Shown in pieces: positions 60,790 through 64,000 of a stretch of 64,000 bases of DNA; the first letter of the stretch is position 1, and the number at the start of each line of letters is the position of its first letter. The DNA is taken from NCBI RefSeq assembly GCF_014805625.2, contig NW_023998415.1, positions 16,237,262 through 16,301,261 on the forward strand. The letters run 5' to 3'. The translations under genes were made by a program, and so were the position numbers. The notes beneath the pieces are model-generated. The model searched no databases, was not told the DNA's origin, and saw only the letters and a list, made by a program, of their open reading frames with translations. The DNA is from Glossina fuscipes. Its lineage: Eukaryota; Arthropoda; Insecta; Diptera; Glossinidae.

Positions 60790-61035
60790 ATGAGTGGAAT
60801 TTTTATTTTAAAGATAGAAATGAACGGTCACGCGTACCGTTTAAATGTGGAACCAAACAGACCTAACCCTGCAGTTTATCTATTTCTTTTGACTTTTATT
60901 TTCATCAGCTTCTTCCATATGCGTTACGCATTTGTTTTATCGCGTGCTATTTATAACGATTTTAAGATGCATTCGCAGCATTTAGTTTCCAGGGGTCGCA
61001 TTTGCCGAAAGTTTCGAAAAATATATCAACGGTAG
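60790..61035 (+). CDS. Unrecognised small ORF with one membrane segment
   Basis: The frame has 81 codons from an ATG preceded by GACAGTGCAAA. The N-terminus is MSGIFILKIEMNGHAYRLNV, then PNRPNPAVYLFLLTFIFISF gives a hydrophobic span (about residues 27-45), and the C-terminus is basic (SRGRICRKFRKIYQR). The layout would suit a small single-pass protein with a basic cytosolic tail. I see no intron, polyadenylation signal or family motif, and chance is possible in AT-rich DNA. Confidence 0.3.
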   Translation: MSGIFILKIEMNGHAYRLNVEPNRPNPAVYLFLLTFIFISFFHMRYAFVLSRAIYNDFKMHSQHLVSRGRICRKFRKIYQR

Positions 61036-61089
61036 GCGGGCATCTCTTTCTCACAATATTTTTGGTAAGCATTTAAAAAACAATAATTA

Positions 61090-61330
61090 TACCCTTCACC
61101 ACTCATACTCGTACAGGATGTATTAAGTTTGTGCGGACGTATGTAACACACGGAAATTCTAAATCTATATATATATACAGCCTTTCCCCATAACGATCGA
61201 TCCAGAATCATTTTCTCAATCGATTTAAGCTTGTCTGTCCATCTGTACGTGTAGGTCCGTTTGTCCGTCTATCCCCGGTGTCTATGTATCCTTATGTTTC
61301 AAAGCTCTTTTTGCGCGGAGTCTTTCCAGT
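61090..61330 (+). repeat. Dispersed TATACCCT-type repeat, plus copy
   Basis: It starts TATACCCTTCACCACTCATA and CTCGTACAGGATGTATTAAG. It then shows ATAACGATCGATCCAGAATC, ATTTTCTCAATCGATTTAAG and the GTCTGTCC..GTCCGTTTGTCCG tract. The left hairpin end is well kept; the right end is missing. Confidence 0.75.
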
Positions 61331-62093
61331 TCAGCTTTAACTAAATTGGAATCGTTTTATTGATTTCTCAGGTACACTTTCGCCTATTACGTATCAATCG
61401 AAAGTTTCTTTACTGCCCTTCTCATCCAACAACCTTCGCGCCTTGGCTTAGCTTGGATGGGAAATCGCTTCCTTGCTATACCAATTTTTTTTCCTTATTT
61501 ATCTTAAGTTATATCTTCTTCTAAATGCTTAAATGAAGCGTAGCAAATGCATGGTCGGGCGCATTCAAGATTTGACTTCACCCGTATATAACTTTCTTAC
61601 CGATTTGAATACACAAAGTATGTTAATTTCTTTTCTTTTTTTTTTTGATTTCCTGTAAATAGGTTACAACGTTAGCGAATAGCATGCAATTTTCGATACC
61701 CGTGATAAGTATACTCACCTATACGTTGGTTCGAATTTGGATTTTTCCAAGCATCAAAAATGATGCAAATCAAGTTTGAAAATAAAGGATTAAACGAATT
61801 AAAATTTTGGCATTAGCCATTAATATGAAAAAGTGATATCGGGAAAGTTTCAATTCGTGGATATCTCATTGCGATGATGATGTCGATGATGATGATGACT
61901 GATTTCTTACTTGTTGGCCAGCACGTCCTTCGATATTATACATTTTATACACATATGCATATATATATTCCTGAAACCTATTTCATGGGTTAGCTGCTAT
62001 TGTTGTCAATGTTACTTTTGAGCAGTTTCTAGTGTTCTAGTGTTCATAGTAATAGAGCAGCAGAAGTAGTAGTAGTAGTAGTAGTAGTAATAA

Positions 62094-62126
<33 letters not shown>

Positions 62127-63138
62127 GTAGTCATAGTAATAGTGGTAGTAGTAGTTATTATATAGTAATAGAAAACCAGGCCAGTGTATGCACATGACAT
62201 TTTACCATATATATGTATGTATATATTTTTTCAACAGTATAGACAGCAAACACATGCACATGCATATGCAGACTTCGAGACACAATATAAACTTGCGAAA
62301 GTAAAACAATATCGTCGTTCGTTTTTCAGCTGTTGCTGCTCTAGATTCATACTAAACGAGGGCCATGAATGTTTTTAAGGTTCTTTGCAGATAAAATAAC
62401 ATCTAAACGAACATATATATATTTTATACATAAACTAGTTTTAGTATTTTTTTTTTTTTTTTTTTTTTTGTTCTGTTTCTTGCAATAGTAACGCTTGCTT
62501 TTAGAGTTTCATTACAGTTTTCACAAGGGTGTGAGAATTTATTTCTCAAATATCGTTTTCCTCTCCTCTCTTCGTATATGTATATAAATATATACATATT
62601 TTTATAATATTGTATAAAGAATGCATGTAATTACTGGCATTTGTCGCTGCAAAGTGTGAACATCAAAAGAACGATGGCTATGCATTGTTGTTGCTATTAT
62701 TGTTATTCGTAAAGGGCAACATTTGCAAAACACAGCAATATTTTTCTAACAATTTATCCTTGAATTTTAGCAATAGTTTACAATTTTCTCTATTGTGGGC
62801 TAAATTACAAAGTAACGACAACGAGAACGAGAATGATATTGAAAGATAAACAACAACAGTCTGCCTTTTTATTCGGCCTGTGAGCTTTTATATAATCACT
62901 AAAAAAAAAAAAAAAAAAAAAAAAAAAACAGCTTAAAAAAAAAAAACGAGTATATGAAGGACGGAAGTACAATTTGAAATGCATTTTGCATATGGTAGGC
63001 GGGGACAATGGTTATAAGGCAACCGCCTACGACCTACAAAATTATTGATAATCGCAATTTAACTATCATTTACAAATTGACCTTTAGAATTTTCCATTAT
63101 ATTACATAAATGAACTAACAACAACAACAAATGAAATA

Positions 63139-63186
<48 letters not shown>

Positions 63187-64000
63187 GACTTGTCTTAGGG
63201 CGAAGAATAATGTGAATTTATGGCGAATTTTATTATTGAAAACAGATCAGTTGCAATTGTTTCCACATCAAATTTTTAAATAATCGTAATAAACATTAAA
63301 AATGAATTTGTTCAATTCATATCTGCGAGAAATTGTAAGTCATAAAAATTGTGTAATAAAATTTTAATGGTATCGGTTTTAATATAATTTTTTATTCAGG
63401 CATTTCGAACACTTTTCTGTCTGTATGTGTATGTGTGTGTGTGTGTGTTTTATTTTTTATAATTTTAAAGATCTGCGCGAAACAGGGTGAACTCTACACA
63501 CACATATATATATATATCGATATATATAGAGTTATTTCATAATAGGATATCCGGGGTGTGTTTTCAAATATTAAAAACGCTATATAGCTAAACGATTGCG
63601 AGCCTATCTTTCGCTAATAAGTAAAAGCGGAGAAGAAAAGTGACATAAGTTAACATAAGATCAAGAGCATGCACAGCTCGGACAACTTGAAAATAATTTC
63701 AAAATTCATTTTCATTATATCAATTACTTGCATATTTAAGAAAATAAACTACAATAAGCGCGTTGTTACTCTTCTTCTTTTTGTTTGGCATATCTCATTA
63801 AATCGAATTTCAATCATTTTTAAAAGCCTTTAACAGACAAAAGCCGAAAAGTCGTAAATAATTAAAGACAAAAATTTGCAATCTTTACTTATCTGTCTTC
63901 GCCGTAAATCGTAAACAGTGAGAACTTTGTTTAGATTTGTTTCGCTTTACATATTATGCTCACAGTATTTTATTGTATAAACAAGTTCATCTATATATGC
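61331..64000. other. AT-rich noncoding DNA
   Basis: No supported gene. It has (TAG)n (about 62064-62156), T runs near 62449-62469, a 28-A run (62901-62928), (TA)n (63145-63181) and (TG)n (about 63431-63447). A short intron-like structure occurs at 63302-63462: ATG with 11 codons, donor GTAAGT at 63335, acceptor TTTATTCAG at 63399. The second part runs into the TG repeat. Confidence 0.5.

Noticed and set aside
1..64000. tRNA, rRNA, CRISPR, telomeric or satellite arrays
   Set aside because: Looked for; no cloverleaf with a GTTCGA box, no rRNA-like sequence, no spaced repeats and no long-period tandem array seen.

Overview
The window is eukaryotic nuclear DNA from a higher fly. A tephritid-type fruit fly is the likeliest source, but this is inference. 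The grounds are very AT-rich intergenic DNA packed with microsatellites and homopolymers, introns of about 54-73 bp with GT..AG ends, TATA box plus TCAGTT/ACAGTT-type initiator spacing of about 28-32 bp, R1-type and RNase H-bearing LINE remnants, a vitelline-membrane protein, and many copies of a dispersed repeat whose ends read TATACCCT..AGGGTATA. No prokaryotic gene organisation, CRISPR array, rRNA gene or convincing tRNA is visible. Two 10-N assembly gaps lie at 16828-16837 and 35617-35626.

Coding content is sparse. The best-supported genes are small and secreted. Three two-exon genes lie between 10.8 and 17.5 kb: one on the minus strand at 10871-11144, and two on the plus strand at 15975-16196 and 17143-17459. 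Each has a first exon of 16-17 codons encoding only a signal peptide, followed by a short phase-0 intron and a terminal exon. An intronless gene at 30281-30667 carries a vitelline-membrane-type cysteine pattern and a textbook core promoter. Less certain units include a 129-codon exon with good splice sites but one in-frame TAG (20006-20498), a possible secreted peptide on the minus strand (50614-50802), and several coding-like frames with premature stops that may be pseudogenes or unresolved exons (1295-2054, 19086-19209, 27983-28485, 39861-40086, 59064-59240).

Mobile DNA is plentiful. Two 5'-truncated copies of one R1-clade LINE (about 8.66-9.07 and 29.09-29.87 kb) are each flanked on both sides by AC/ACAY microsatellite, the target type used by Waldo/Mino-like elements. 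A degenerate RNase H-bearing LINE lies on the minus strand at 51.77-52.53 kb. An 828-bp retroelement-like insertion at 38385-39212 has a 15-bp target-site duplication and sits next to an older repeat. At least fourteen copies of the hairpin-ended TATACCCT repeat are scattered in both orientations, and two copies of a second, related-looking repeat lie near 17.9 and 22.9 kb.

The remaining sequence (about 2.3-3.7, 7.3-8.6, 11.3-14.3, 20.5-22.8, 31.2-38.3, 40.2-50.2, 52.6-59 and 61.3-64 kb) is AT-rich, microsatellite-dense DNA in which I see no convincing gene. A sequence matching the recursive-splicing consensus at 24.28 kb suggests that part of the window may lie inside a long plus-strand intron.
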